Assembly: GCF_900188315.1 (NCBI RefSeq)
Contig: NZ_LT897781.1
Span: 1,612,001 to 1,676,000, forward strand
Direction: 5' to 3'
DNA length: 64,000 nt
Origin: Marinobacter sp. es.042
GTDB taxonomy: Bacteria > Pseudomonadota > Gammaproteobacteria > Pseudomonadales > Oleiphilaceae
This document shows, in pieces, positions 32,892 to 45,242 of the stretch. Every line of letters begins with the position of its first letter. Positions within the stretch are counted from its first letter, which is position 1. The notes below the pieces were generated by a model. It searched no databases, was not told the DNA's origin, and was given only the letters and a program-made list of their open reading frames with translations. The translations under genes and the position numbers were made by a program.

Positions 32892-33061
32892 GGTTGGACC
32901 TCCTTTCTGAAATTAGATTTCCATGCATCCTTGAGGTTAGGCTCGGAGAAGAGGGTTGCGCAAATACTGATCAACTATAAATTGACGCACAGCAAGTGAC
33001 TGCCTGTCTCGTCGCTATCCATGAGCTTGGCCCCCCTTGCACTATGGCATTGGCCAGCAAA

Positions 33062-34456
33062 CTAAAGGGAATACGCCTCGTGTAGGCCTGGCATGATGAC
33101 CTCCGTGTTACTCAACTGCGCAGCAAACGATTCCATCGTATCTTGCTCTCCGTGGACCAGAAAAGTTCGCCCCGGACTCCCGGTGCGTCGGTGCCAGGCC
33201 AACAGCTCATCGCGGTCTGCATGGGCGGAGAATCCTCCAATAGTATAGATGTTGGCTTGTACCGGAATTTCCTCACCAAACAATCGAATCTGTTGGGCAC
33301 CATCCACAATAAGCCTTGCCAGCGTGCCTCTGGCGGCAAATCCGACGAACACGATACTGGAGTCTCTGCGCCACAAGTGGTGCTTGAGATGATGACGAAC
33401 CCGGCCACCAGTGCACATTCCTGAACCCGCCATTATGACGGCGCCCCCTCCCAGCCGATTCAGAGCCATCGACTCGGACGTCTGACGCACGAAGTGGAGG
33501 CCGGGAAAATTAAAAGGGTCCTGCCCTTCACCGAACAGTTCGCAGGCGTCTTTGTCATAGCACTCCGGGTGACGTCGGAAGATCTCTGTCGCAGAGATCG
33601 CCATCGGGGAATCCAGAAACACCTGAATTGATCCAGAAAGGCTTCCAGCCTTGATGCCCTCCCGAAGGTAATAAAGGATTTCCTGAGCTCGCTCCAGGGC
33701 GAAGGTAGGGATGATGACATTTCCGCCAGCTGCGAACGTGCTGTTGATTGCCTCATAGAGCTCTTCGACGGATGGCTTAAGCGACTTGTGCAGACGATCG
33801 CCGTAGGTTGTTTCCATCACGACCACATCCACATCTGAAGGCGGATTCGGATCCCGCAGTATAGCGCGCCCCTGGTAGCCAAGATCCCCGGAAAACAACA
33901 CCCGCTTCTTTCTTCCTTCCTCTTCAAGTTCCAGCAAAACAGATGCGGAACCCAGAATATGCCCGGCATCAGAAAAAGTCGCCTGAACGCCCTTTCCAAG
34001 AGCTATAGCCTCCCCATACGTCGCTGTGCGGCCAAAATGATCGAGGCTGTTGAGCGCGTCCAGCGTTGTGTATAGCGGGCCAGTCAGCTCTTCTTTGCTG
34101 CGCCCATGTCGAGCATGTCTTCGGGCCTGTCTCTCAGCCTCTTCTTCCTGAAGTCCTGCCGCGTCCAGCATAACCAGCTTGGCCAACTCCCTGCTCGCCG
34201 CGGTTGTGATGATTTCGCCGCGAAAGCCTCGATTCACCAGAAGCGGTATTCTTCCGCAATGATCGAGGTGGGCGTGAGTGAGCAAAAGGTAATCTATATC
34301 AGCCGGATCAAAACCAAGCGGCGCCCGATTTTCTTCATTCAGTTCGTGCCCTCCCTGGTAAAGGCCGCAATCAATCAATATCTTCTGGCCGCCGCATTGG
34401 ACCAGATGGCATGATCCGGTTACGCCCAGATCGGCCCCGTGAAATGAAATCTCCAT
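33062..34456 (-). CDS. MBL-fold beta-CASP exonuclease/RNA-processing-type protein
   Basis: A 464-residue metallo-beta-lactamase fold protein of the beta-CASP class. Zinc motifs are THAHLDHCG near residue 56, AGHILGSAS, FSGDLGYQG and FSAHADRDELLAW. The beta-CASP middle domain contains ETTYGDR, PTFALERAQEILYYL and AGSGMCTGGRVRHHLKHHLW. Relatives (YSH1/CPSF-like) cut RNA, but the bacterial substrate is unknown. I start at 34456 with AAGGA upstream; a longer frame reaches 34567. It follows the LOG-family gene by 13 bases in one operon. Confidence 0.9.
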   Translation of the reverse strand: MEISFHGADLGVTGSCHLVQCGGQKILIDCGLYQGGHELNEENRAPLGFDPADIDYLLLTHAHLDHCGRIPLLVNRGFRGEIITTAASRELAKLVMLDAAGLQEEEAERQARRHARHGRSKEELTGPLYTTLDALNSLDHFGRTATYGEAIALGKGVQATFSDAGHILGSASVLLELEEEGRKKRVLFSGDLGYQGRAILRDPNPPSDVDVVVMETTYGDRLHKSLKPSVEELYEAINSTFAAGGNVIIPTFALERAQEILYYLREGIKAGSLSGSIQVFLDSPMAISATEIFRRHPECYDKDACELFGEGQDPFNFPGLHFVRQTSESMALNRLGGGAVIMAGSGMCTGGRVRHHLKHHLWRRDSSIVFVGFAARGTLARLIVDGAQQIRLFGEEIPVQANIYTIGGFSAHADRDELLAWHRRTGSPGRTFLVHGEQDTMESFAAQLSNTEVIMPGLHEAYSL

Positions 34457-34469
34457 CAGCCTGATTCCT

Positions 34470-35432
34470 TTAGTTGGTGTTCGGCAGTGGACTGCCGCTG
34501 ACCCGATGCCAGTGTCGGATTCCGTCCCAAATTTCCTCGGCGGTTTCCGCATACCAGAACAGTTCACGATCCTCTTCGTCGATCACACCCTCAGCGACAA
34601 GGAAATCGACATTTACCGCCTCGCGCCAAAACGATTCTCCAACCAACACAATCGGTAATGGCGCAATGGTTCGGGTCTGAACGAGCGTCAGAGTTTCGAA
34701 CAGCTCATCCAACGTGCCATAGCCTCCCGGAAAGGCAACGAGTGCTTTCGCCCGCTTCAAAAAGTGGAGTTTACGCATGGCAAAATAGTGAAACCGGAGA
34801 CACAGGTCCGGAGTAATGTAGGGATTCGGAAACTGCTCGTGGGGCAGCGTAATGTTAAGACCGACGGATTTGGCTCCCACGTCAAAGGCGCCTCGGTTTG
34901 CCGCCTCCATGATGCCCGGCCCACCGCCCGTAACCATCGTCACACGAGAATCCTCGGGGCCCTCCCCGCATTCCGCAACCAACCTTCCCAATCTCCTCGC
35001 TTCCTCGTAGTAACGGCTTTTCGATTCAATCGCCTTTGCCACTTGCAGACGACGCCGGAGGTCCTCGTTTTCAGGGCTGCCCGCCGATGCCTCCTCGAGA
35101 GCTGCAACTTTACGGCGTGCCGCCTCGGGTTGATGCAGGCGAGTGCTACCAAACACTACGATGGTGTGCTCGATTCCATGCTTCTTCAGCAACAGTTCGG
35201 GCTTCAGATAGTCAATCTGCAGGCGTACACCACGAGTGTCGTTCTCGTTCAGAAATTCAACATCGCGGTCAGCCTGACGATAACCCGGGCTCGCAATCAG
35301 TGCCTGAACCCGCTCGAGTGCTTCCGGGTCGTCCTCCGCCGCTTTTGGCGTTTGCCAGGGCAAAGGTTCCTTTCGCTCAACTCGATGAACGGGGGGCGGT
35401 ACGGACTTGTGGGGATCCCAATCTTTGGACAT
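34470..35432 (-). CDS. LOG-family (TIGR00730-type) nucleotide hydrolase-like protein
   Basis: A 320-residue Rossmann-fold protein. It contains both LOG/lysine-decarboxylase-like motifs, GGGPGIMEAANRGA near residue 171 and PGGYGTLDELFETLT near residue 239. The family includes cytokinin-activating phosphoribohydrolases and PpnN-like nucleosidases that act on nucleoside monophosphates. The N-terminal about 90 residues are an extension. It is co-directional with the beta-CASP gene just downstream; a link to nucleotide or RNA turnover is inference. Confidence 0.88.
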   Translation of the reverse strand: MSKDWDPHKSVPPPVHRVERKEPLPWQTPKAAEDDPEALERVQALIASPGYRQADRDVEFLNENDTRGVRLQIDYLKPELLLKKHGIEHTIVVFGSTRLHQPEAARRKVAALEEASAGSPENEDLRRRLQVAKAIESKSRYYEEARRLGRLVAECGEGPEDSRVTMVTGGGPGIMEAANRGAFDVGAKSVGLNITLPHEQFPNPYITPDLCLRFHYFAMRKLHFLKRAKALVAFPGGYGTLDELFETLTLVQTRTIAPLPIVLVGESFWREAVNVDFLVAEGVIDEEDRELFWYAETAEEIWDGIRHWHRVSGSPLPNTN

Positions 35433-35588
35433 AAATCCAGTCAGCCAATCAGGGACTCATTGAATCAAAAGCCGCTCAAAAGGCCTCTCAAAACGCAAAT
35501 ACCGAGAGGTTGATGGGCAACGAGGCTTTAATAAATAAAAGTAGTCAGGCGGGGTTATGCTGTCCATCGGCCAGCAGGAGATGCAAAC

Positions 35589-35617
35589 AAAAAACCCCGC
35601 ACAGGGCGGGGGTTTTT
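35589..35617. terminator. Intrinsic terminator of the tRNA operon
   Basis: AAAAACCCCGC and GCGGGGGTTTTT pair around a short loop. It lies past the tRNA-derived element, in the leftward direction of the tRNA operon. Confidence 0.9.
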
Positions 35618-35625
35618 GTTTGATA

Positions 35626-35756
35626 TGGCGCGGCTGGGAGGATTATTCGGGCCTTTGGCCCTCACCCCTTCGGGGTCGCCGTCGCATTGCTCCGGCGTTC
35701 CTCAACCCACTGCGTGGGTTTCGGTCGAACCTCTTATCGGTTCAAATCCTCCCAGC
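35626..35756. repeat. tRNA-Arg-derived foldback element
   Basis: The left end copies the CCA end, acceptor and T-arm side of the neighbouring tRNA-Arg (TGGCGCGGCTGGGAGGATT). The right end carries the inverse (GGTTCAAATCCTCCCAGC). The exact 12-bp inverted repeat is GCTGGGAGGATT (35633-35644) against AATCCTCCCAGC (35745-35756). Between them are small hairpins, GGGCCTTTGGCCC, CCCCTTCGGGG and AACCCACTGCGTGGGTT. It is not a functional tRNA. Confidence 0.7.
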
Positions 35757-35817
35757 TATACAAAGCAAAACGCCCCAGCCTGTGGGGTGCACAAACTGAG
35801 GCGCTTTGGTCTTTATA

Positions 35818-35894
35818 TGGCGCGGCTGGGAGGATTCGAACCTCCGACCGCCTGGTTCGTAGCCAGGTACTCTATCCAGCTGAGCTACAGCCGC
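35818..35894 (-). tRNA. tRNA-Arg (anticodon ACG), copy 2
   Basis: A 77-nt cloverleaf including the encoded CCA. The acceptor is GCGGCTG/CAGCCGC, the anticodon loop CTACGAA gives ACG, and the T loop is GGTTCGAATCC. It is identical in its mature part to the next copy. Confidence 0.97.
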
Positions 35895-35919
35895 TTAAAA
35901 CTAGTGGCAAGTTGATCGA

Positions 35920-35996
35920 TGGCGCGGCTGGGAGGATTCGAACCTCCGACCGCCTGGTTCGTAGCCAGGTACTCTATCCAGCTGAGCTACAGCCGC
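35920..35996 (-). tRNA. tRNA-Arg (anticodon ACG), copy 1
   Basis: A 77-nt cloverleaf including CCA, with the same anticodon loop (CTACGAA) and arms as its tandem copy 25 bases downstream. The csrA-serV-argV order of enterics is reproduced. Confidence 0.97.
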
Positions 35997-36058
35997 ACAT
36001 TGATCACTTGCTGTGGTTGAGTGCTACTTCAACCTGTCTCGCTTTCCTCAAAAAAGGA

Positions 36059-36150
<92 letters not shown>

Positions 36151-36165
36151 TTGAGAACGGGGCGT

Positions 36166-36171
36166 ATACTA
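36166..36171 (-). promoter_or_regulatory. Candidate -10 of the tRNA operon promoter
   Basis: The minus strand has TAGTAT followed by a GC-rich discriminator (ACGCCCC), typical of stable-RNA promoters, about 15 bases before tRNA-Ser. No clear -35 was found. Confidence 0.35.
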
Positions 36172-36235
36172 CCATAATTTTTCTGTTTTCATAGGGTTGA
36201 CACGAGATTTTTCAGGCCCGTTTCCTCACACCATC

Positions 36236-36267
36236 AAAAAAGCCGTTCAGGTTTCCCATGAACGGCT
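36236..36267 (-). terminator. Intrinsic terminator of csrA
   Basis: On the minus strand AGCCGTTCA and TGAACGGCT form a 9-bp stem followed by TTTTTT, 10 bases after the csrA stop. Confidence 0.92.
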
Positions 36268-36276
36268 TTCTGTCTC

Positions 36277-36474
36277 TCAGCTGTTGCCGGGCTCGGGCTC
36301 TTCAGAGCCTTTTTCCGACTGAATCCGCTGGTAGATTTCTTCACGGTGAACCGCAACTTCCTTCGGGGCATTGACGCCAATGCGCACCTGATTGCCTTTC
36401 ACTCCCAGGACGGTGACGGTGATATCGTCGCCGACCATCAGAGTTTCGCCCACGCGGCGAGTCAAAATCAACAT
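36277..36474 (-). CDS. csrA: Carbon storage regulator CsrA (RsmA)
   Basis: A 65-residue RNA-binding global regulator that blocks or alters translation at GGA motifs. It begins with the canonical [20 protein letters not shown], contains [20 protein letters not shown] with the RNA-binding arginine, and ends with a variable acidic tail. Its place between lysC and tRNA-Ser is the conserved gammaproteobacterial arrangement. Confidence 0.98.
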   Translation of the reverse strand: MLILTRRVGETLMVGDDITVTVLGVKGNQVRIGVNAPKEVAVHREEIYQRIQSEKGSEEPEPGNS

Positions 36475-36663
36475 ATCCCTTACTCCCTATCCAGAGCTAC
36501 CTGTTCCGATAAATGGTTTTTTGATCTATTTATTGCTTTTATAGTTGGATCACTTACTGATCTAGAGACACACATCCCCTTATACGGTGCACGTTTGCCA
36601 TAGGCTCAGTATATGATGCCCTTTTTTCGGAGGCCCCGCAGACCGACCTTTTATCTGCGGTTT

Positions 36664-37902
36664 TCACGCCTCTTCCGCTACCGCGGGCTTGTCCAGTTCA
36701 AATGCACTGTGTAGCGCGCGAACCGCAAGCTCAAGGTATTTTTCGTCGATCACCACGGAAATCTTGATTTCTGATGTGGAGATCATCTGGATATTGATTC
36801 CCTCGTTGGACAGCGCCTCGAACATCTGAGTTGCCACACCAGCGTGCGAACGCATACCGACACCCACGATGCTGACTTTGGCAATCTTGCTGTCGCCGGC
36901 CACTTCACGAGCGCCCAGTTCGTCAGCAACTCGCTGCAGCACTTCTTTCGCACGCTTGAAATCATTGCGATGGACGGTGAACGTGAAGGCTGTGCGGTTG
37001 TCCTCACCCACGTTCTGCACGATCATATCCACTTCTATATTGGCGTCACTCACCGGCTTCAGAATGCGCAGCGCGCTGCCCGGGGTATCCGGTACGCCGG
37101 CAATGGTCAGTTTGGCTTCATCACGGTTAAAAGCTATGCCGGAAACAACCGGTTGTTCCATGGCGTTTTCATCCTCAAGAGTAATCAGGGTGCCCTCGCC
37201 TTCCTGGAAGCTGGAAAGAACCCTTAATGGAACGTTGTATTTACCTGCAAATTCTACCGAGCGGATCTGGAGCACTTTCGAACCCAGACTCGCCATTTCA
37301 AGCATTTCCTCGAACGTAATCCGTTCAAGCCTGCGCGCAGTGTCTACAACTCTGGGATCGGTTGTATAGACACCATCCACGTCAGTATATATCTGGCATT
37401 CATCTGCCCTGAGTGCGGCAGCCAACGCGACGGCCGTGGTGTCAGACCCACCCCGTCCCAGCGTGGTGATGTTTCCACTCTCGTCGATGCCCTGGAATCC
37501 GGCAACCACCACCACTCGACCCGCATCCAGATCTTCGCGCATACGCTGCTCATCAATCTGTTTGATCCGCGCCTTGGTATGGCTGCTGTCGGTCAGGATG
37601 CGCACCTGTGAACCGGTGTAGGACCGCGCTTCACAGCCGCGCTTCTGCAGCGCCATGGACAGGAGCGCGATGGTTACCTGCTCACCGGTGGATACCAGCA
37701 CATCCATCTCACGGGGCGTCGGCTCCTCCATGATGTTGTTGGCCAGGGCGATCAGCCGGTTGGTTTCACCGCTCATGGCGGAAACCACGACAACAACATC
37801 ATGACCTTCCTTCCGAAAACGGCTCACCTTCTCGGCTACCGCTTCAATACGCTCGGTTGTTCCAACCGAGGTGCCACCAAATTTCTGAACCAACAGAGCC
37901 AT
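36664..37902 (-). CDS. lysC: Aspartate kinase
   Basis: A 412-residue monofunctional aspartokinase, the first step to lysine, threonine and methionine. The N-terminal kinase domain starts [18 protein letters not shown] and has [19 protein letters not shown] near residue 147. Two ACT domains follow from about residue 265 ([36 protein letters not shown]), typical of a feedback-inhibited enzyme. An internal alternative start for the beta subunit is common in this family but I did not verify one. Confidence 0.96.
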   Translation of the reverse strand: MALLVQKFGGTSVGTTERIEAVAEKVSRFRKEGHDVVVVVSAMSGETNRLIALANNIMEEPTPREMDVLVSTGEQVTIALLSMALQKRGCEARSYTGSQVRILTDSSHTKARIKQIDEQRMREDLDAGRVVVVAGFQGIDESGNITTLGRGGSDTTAVALAAALRADECQIYTDVDGVYTTDPRVVDTARRLERITFEEMLEMASLGSKVLQIRSVEFAGKYNVPLRVLSSFQEGEGTLITLEDENAMEQPVVSGIAFNRDEAKLTIAGVPDTPGSALRILKPVSDANIEVDMIVQNVGEDNRTAFTFTVHRNDFKRAKEVLQRVADELGAREVAGDSKIAKVSIVGVGMRSHAGVATQMFEALSNEGINIQMISTSEIKISVVIDEKYLELAVRALHSAFELDKPAVAEEA

Positions 37903-38007
37903 TATTTTCCCAATATCCGAAACGGGGACTCACAGCGGAGTGATGCTCCGCCACTTAGAAGAAACGGGCGGGATTATAAACCCCAGCCCGCTCACAAAAA
38001 CAGTTGC

Positions 38008-40638
<2,631 letters not shown>

Positions 40639-40779
40639 AGCCCTTTGATACCTTTCCAGAAACCCGGCGGAAATGCCGCCCGGTCCGCGATTGAATACGG
40701 ATACTTACATGCTTGTGCAAATCGGCTACTCTAGCACACGCCGAGAACAGGAAAAACGTGAAACATCACAGGAGATTCC

Positions 40780-41319
40780 ATGCCCCGACGCTTCCATGAC
40801 GCCGAGGAACTATTCCCACCAGCCACTGCCCTCAAACGTGCCCTTGCCATTATTTACGACGGGTTGATCAGCATCGCTGTACTGCTTGTTGCTACCTGGG
40901 GCTACACCGTGGTGGCCGGCTGGATCACTGGCTGGGACAGGTACGAACAGATGGCCGAGGCAGGCCAGCTTTCCGGGGACCCGGGGCTGACGTTCACGTT
41001 GTTCCTGATTCTTTACCTGTTCTTTGCCTATTTCTGGACGCGCATTGGCCAGACCCTGGGGATGCAGGTCTGGCGGATTCGCATTGAAAACATCGATGGC
41101 ACTTCGGTGAGCTGGAGCAAGGCGCTCAGGCGTTACGTGACGGCGGCGGTTGTGATCTTCCTGACACTTCTGGGCAGCTACTATATCGGTGCAGCCACTC
41201 TGTTTTTGAGCATTCCTGCTATCGTTGCGCTGTTCTATCCGATCAATGGTCTTTCCATTACCGACCGCCTCTCTGACAGCGTGGTTGTATCCGTACCGCA
41301 AGAAGCGACGAAAAAGTAA
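40780..41319 (+). CDS. RDD-family membrane protein
   Basis: A 179-residue protein with about four hydrophobic segments. The RDD signature is recognisable as ALKRALAIIYDGLISIAVLL at residues 17-36 (the R and D in helix 1) and GQTLGMQVWRIRIENIDG near residues 90-107. RDD proteins are proposed ion or solute transporters; the function is unknown here. It is divergent from alaS and convergent with lptG. Confidence 0.88.
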   Translation: MPRRFHDAEELFPPATALKRALAIIYDGLISIAVLLVATWGYTVVAGWITGWDRYEQMAEAGQLSGDPGLTFTLFLILYLFFAYFWTRIGQTLGMQVWRIRIENIDGTSVSWSKALRRYVTAAVVIFLTLLGSYYIGAATLFLSIPAIVALFYPINGLSITDRLSDSVVVSVPQEATKK

Positions 41320-41348
41320 TGGTTGAGCCGGCGGGATAGCAGGGCCGG

Positions 41349-42422
41349 TCAACCAGCCCGCCGCATCAGGATGCCACCAGCCACGGCGCTAACCGCGATG
41401 GGCACCAGCACCGCAAGCATTGGATTGAACCCGTATACAAGGCTCATTGGCCCAAGAAAATCCTGCATATATTTGAACAGAAGCCCCACCAACAGCCCGG
41501 TAAAAACCCGGAAGCCCATGGTAACCGAGCGCAATGGCCCAAATATGAAGGAAATTGCCACCAGCACCATGACCGCCGTTCCCAGAGGCATGAGCGCCTT
41601 CTTCCAGAACGCCAGCCAATAGCGGGAGGCGCTCAGGCTTTGCTCGCCAAGATAGGTGGCGTATGTGTAGAGTCCGGTCATCGAAAGATTCTCGGGCTTC
41701 ACGATCAACACGCTGAGAACGCCGGGCGAGAGGCCGGTTTCCCAGCGCAGGGTCCGGTCGTCAACCCTTACTGTCCGATCATCCTCGAAGCTCGTGGTGC
41801 GAACATTCTGCAGCAACCAGTGGTCGCCCTGATAAATCGCGCGCTCCGCAAAACTTGCGGCCAGCAGCTGCCGATCATCATCAAACTGGAAACGCGACAC
41901 CCCATGCAGGACGCCATTCGGTTGCACGGCATTCAGATGGATGTATGAATCCCCTTCCTTGTGCCAGACCCCCGAAGCCGACGCCACGTTGCTACCGGCG
42001 CCCAACGCCACCGCCTTGTAACTCTGGGCCACGCGCTCGGCAGGCGGAGCCAGATATTCGCCTATCAATACACCCAGAACCACGATAACCAGCGCCGGCT
42101 TCATCGCGGACCAGACAATACGCTTGAGCGATACGCCGGCAGCCCGTACAACCGTCAACTCCGACGAGCTGGCCATAGAACCCAGGCCCACCAGGCAACC
42201 CATGAAGGCACCCAGCGGCAAATAATCGTAGATTCGTCTTGGCAGGGTCAGAAAGACATACCAGAGTGCGTCCAGTATCTGATAGTTGTTGCGGATATCA
42301 TCCAGTTCAGCGATGACCGCAAAAATGAGATCAAGGGACAACACCACCATCATCACGAGGAACATCGCGCCGCCAACCGTGCGCATCACATACCCGTCAA
42401 TCTTACGCACGAGCACCCCCAT
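41349..42422 (-). CDS. lptG: LPS export ABC transporter permease LptG
   Basis: A 357-residue inner-membrane permease of the LptB2FG extractor. It has helices at the N-terminus (VMRTVGGAMFLVMMVVLSLD, YLPLGAFMGCLVGLGSMASS), a periplasmic beta-jellyroll in the middle, and C-terminal helices (LGTAVMVLVAISFIFGPL, MLAVLVPIAVSAVAGGILM). It overlaps the end of lptF by 20 bases. Confidence 0.95.
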   Translation of the reverse strand: MGVLVRKIDGYVMRTVGGAMFLVMMVVLSLDLIFAVIAELDDIRNNYQILDALWYVFLTLPRRIYDYLPLGAFMGCLVGLGSMASSSELTVVRAAGVSLKRIVWSAMKPALVIVVLGVLIGEYLAPPAERVAQSYKAVALGAGSNVASASGVWHKEGDSYIHLNAVQPNGVLHGVSRFQFDDDRQLLAASFAERAIYQGDHWLLQNVRTTSFEDDRTVRVDDRTLRWETGLSPGVLSVLIVKPENLSMTGLYTYATYLGEQSLSASRYWLAFWKKALMPLGTAVMVLVAISFIFGPLRSVTMGFRVFTGLLVGLLFKYMQDFLGPMSLVYGFNPMLAVLVPIAVSAVAGGILMRRAG

Positions 42423-43506
42423 CCCGAATCAGACGGCGCCGGTACAACCAGGCAGGGCCGAACTGAAGCCATAAGCCAAAGCCGAGGAACAGCGCATGAA
42501 CCCAGAGCATGCCCAGCCATTCCGGGACCTTACCGGCCGCCAGCCAGTCCCGGGCCACGATGAGCAGGCCAAGATAAGTAATGTAGACAAGCATTGCCGG
42601 CAACAGATGAAAAAACCGGCCCTGGCGTGGATTCACGCGGCTCAGCCTCACAGCCAGCAACGTTACGATTGGCACGATCAGCGGCAGCGAAAATCGCCAG
42701 TGCAGCAACGCACGATCTTCCAGGCGGTCTGACTGCATCAGGCTCCAGGTACTGGCGCCCTCTTCCCGCTGCTTGGTGCCAGCCTCGCCGCCCTCGATCT
42801 TCAGACCGTAGGCTTCGAAATCGATCACATTGTAATTCAGCTGGCCCGCGGCGCCCTCAAAGCGACCGCCGTTTTCCAGTATGAGAAAACGGCTGCCGGT
42901 TTCCGGATCGATCAGCTGGGAGCCGGAATCTGCGGTTATGATTGTCAGGCCACGCCCGTCCGGTGCGTACTCGGCGATAAAAACGCCCTGTAACTGGCGC
43001 TTGTCTTCACTCAAAGCCTCGGTATAGGTCACCCGTCCGCCAGAGGAAAAATCCTGGAAGCGCCCGGGCGCAAGCATTTCAAACTCGGTTGCCTTTCGTT
43101 GTTCGTTCAGAATTTCCTGAACCTGATTCATTCCCCAGGGCGACACGTAGAGACTCATGGCACCGACAATGAGCATCACTGGCAGACTGCCCAGAAGCGT
43201 TTTTCCCAACAGTGCCTTGTCACTCACCCCACAGGCGGACAGAACCGTCATTTCGCTTTCGAGATACATACGCCCATAGGCGAGCAGAATGCCGATGAAC
43301 AGCCCGAGGGGCAGAATCAGCTCAAGAAAACCCGGAAACCGGAAGGCCATGATTTCCAGCAGCACACCGGCCGAAATGCTGCCCTGGGCCGCACTGTCGA
43401 GATATTTCAGGAAACGGCCGCTCATGAACACCAGCAGCAGGATGCCCGAAACGGCAACCATGCTGATCATGATCTGGCGTATGAGGTAACGGAAAATGAT
43501 GCTCAA
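42403..43506 (-). CDS. lptF: LPS export ABC transporter permease LptF
   Basis: A 367-residue permease, partner of LptG in moving LPS from the inner membrane to LptC/LptA. It begins LSIIFRYLIRQIMISMVAVS and has the family motif MAFRFPGFLELILPLGLFIG. The longer frame to 43674 lacks family similarity at its start; the TTG at 43506 gives the usual N-terminus, so I choose it. It is divergent from pepA. Confidence 0.93.
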   Translation of the reverse strand: MSIIFRYLIRQIMISMVAVSGILLLVFMSGRFLKYLDSAAQGSISAGVLLEIMAFRFPGFLELILPLGLFIGILLAYGRMYLESEMTVLSACGVSDKALLGKTLLGSLPVMLIVGAMSLYVSPWGMNQVQEILNEQRKATEFEMLAPGRFQDFSSGGRVTYTEALSEDKRQLQGVFIAEYAPDGRGLTIITADSGSQLIDPETGSRFLILENGGRFEGAAGQLNYNVIDFEAYGLKIEGGEAGTKQREEGASTWSLMQSDRLEDRALLHWRFSLPLIVPIVTLLAVRLSRVNPRQGRFFHLLPAMLVYITYLGLLIVARDWLAAGKVPEWLGMLWVHALFLGFGLWLQFGPAWLYRRRLIRDGGARA

Positions 43507-43748
43507 ATCGGTCTCTCTGGCGGTATCCGCTGAAACGTGGAGGTCGCTGGGAACTGCGCGTATTCTATGTAACCTTGGTGCCGAATGACAGAGTAGCGAT
43601 ATTACACCGGCATGAAGGCACAGACAGGCACGGAAGCGGCGCCAATCGCTTGATAATTTCCCCGCAAGCCCCAATGCTAGACTAGATCATAATCAAGAAC
43701 GATTCCCGCCGCCGGCGGGAGCCTCGTGAACAATCAACAGGAGTTGCC

Positions 43749-45242
43749 ATGAATTTCAGCCTGAGCAGTAAAGCCATCGCCAGCACCAAAGCAGACTGTC
43801 TCGTAGTTGGCTTGCCTGAGAAAGGCACCTGGCCCGATTCGACGAATCAGGCCGATGAGGCTCTGGGTGGGATGATCAAGACACTCCAGAAGGCCGGTGA
43901 CCTGTCAGGCAAAAATGCGACTACTCTGTCTGTTCCCCTGACCGATCAGCCCTGGACTCGCCTGCTTGTGGTTGGCACTGGCAAGGATGAAGATCGCAGC
44001 CCTGCCAACTACCGTAAAGCGTTGATCGCGATGATGACCGCGCTCAAGGACGGTCCGTCCAAAAGCGTCGCGATCGCCCTCGCAGATACCCCTGTAACTG
44101 GCGAAGAAGCTGTGAGTTCTGAAGCAGCCCGTCTCAGCCTGATTGGCCGGACCCTTGAAGATCAGCTTTACACCTTCAGCGACTTCAAGAGCGAAAAACC
44201 CGCCGCCCGGAAGCTCAACAAAGCCATTGTGCATGCCTCCAGTGCCGGCAAGGCCCTCAAGGACGCCTTCAACCTCGGTCTGGCCACCGGCCGTGGTATG
44301 AATCTCACCCGGGATCTGGGCAACACGCCGCCCAACATCTGCCACCCGGAATGGCTGGCTCAGCAAGCCAAGAAGCTGGCCAAGGATTACGACTGCATCA
44401 AGACCGAAGTGCTTGACGAAAAGCAGATGGAAAAGATGGGCATGAACACCATCCTGGCCGTGGGCAAAGGCAGCACCCAACCGCCGCGACTGATCGTGAT
44501 GGAATACCGCGGTGGCAAGGCCAAGGACAAGCCCCACGTACTTGTGGGCAAAGGTATCACCTTCGACACCGGCGGTATCAGCCTCAAGCCCGGCGAGGGC
44601 ATGGATGAAATGAAGTACGACATGGGCGGCTCCGCCAGTGTCTTCGGCGCCATGAAAGTGCTCGCCGAAACCCAACCCAAGATCAACGTGGTGGCTGTGA
44701 TTGCCGCAGCAGAGAACATGCCGGATGGCGGCGCTTCCCGCCCTGGCGATATCGTGACCACGCTCTCCGGCATGACTGTTGAAATCCTCAACACCGACGC
44801 CGAGGGGCGCCTGGTATTGTGCGATGCCCTCACCTACGTGAAGAAGTTTGACCCGGCCGCCGTCATCGATCTGGCAACCCTGACCGGCGCCTGTATCATT
44901 GCCCTTGGCAATCACGCCACCGGCCTGCTGGCCAACAACGATGAGCTGGCCAACGAGCTTCTTGCCGCCGGCGAGCGTGCCGGTGACCGGGCATGGCGCC
45001 TGCCGCTCTGGGACGAATACCAGAGCCAGCTCGACAGCAACTTTGCCGACATGGCCAACATTGGTGGCCGCCCTGCAGGGACCATAACAGCGGCCTGTTT
45101 CCTTTCCCGCTTTGCCAAGGACTATCGCTGGGCGCACCTGGACATCGCCGGCACCGCCTGGCACTCCGGCAAAGCCAAGGGCTCATCCGGTCGCCCGGTG
45201 CCCATGCTGGTCGACTACCTGATGTCCCATGCAGGAAAGTAA
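43749..45242 (+). CDS. pepA: Leucyl aminopeptidase (M17)
   Basis: A 497-residue hexameric cytosolic aminopeptidase with two metal ions. The C-terminal catalytic domain carries VGKGITFDTGGISLKPGEGM, KYDMGGSASVFGAMK and the M17 signature NTDAEGRLVL. The N-terminal about 160 residues form the macro-like domain, which in E. coli PepA also binds DNA for Xer recombination. It overlaps holC by 14 bases. Confidence 0.97.
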   Translation: MNFSLSSKAIASTKADCLVVGLPEKGTWPDSTNQADEALGGMIKTLQKAGDLSGKNATTLSVPLTDQPWTRLLVVGTGKDEDRSPANYRKALIAMMTALKDGPSKSVAIALADTPVTGEEAVSSEAARLSLIGRTLEDQLYTFSDFKSEKPAARKLNKAIVHASSAGKALKDAFNLGLATGRGMNLTRDLGNTPPNICHPEWLAQQAKKLAKDYDCIKTEVLDEKQMEKMGMNTILAVGKGSTQPPRLIVMEYRGGKAKDKPHVLVGKGITFDTGGISLKPGEGMDEMKYDMGGSASVFGAMKVLAETQPKINVVAVIAAAENMPDGGASRPGDIVTTLSGMTVEILNTDAEGRLVLCDALTYVKKFDPAAVIDLATLTGACIIALGNHATGLLANNDELANELLAAGERAGDRAWRLPLWDEYQSQLDSNFADMANIGGRPAGTITAACFLSRFAKDYRWAHLDIAGTAWHSGKAKGSSGRPVPMLVDYLMSHAGK

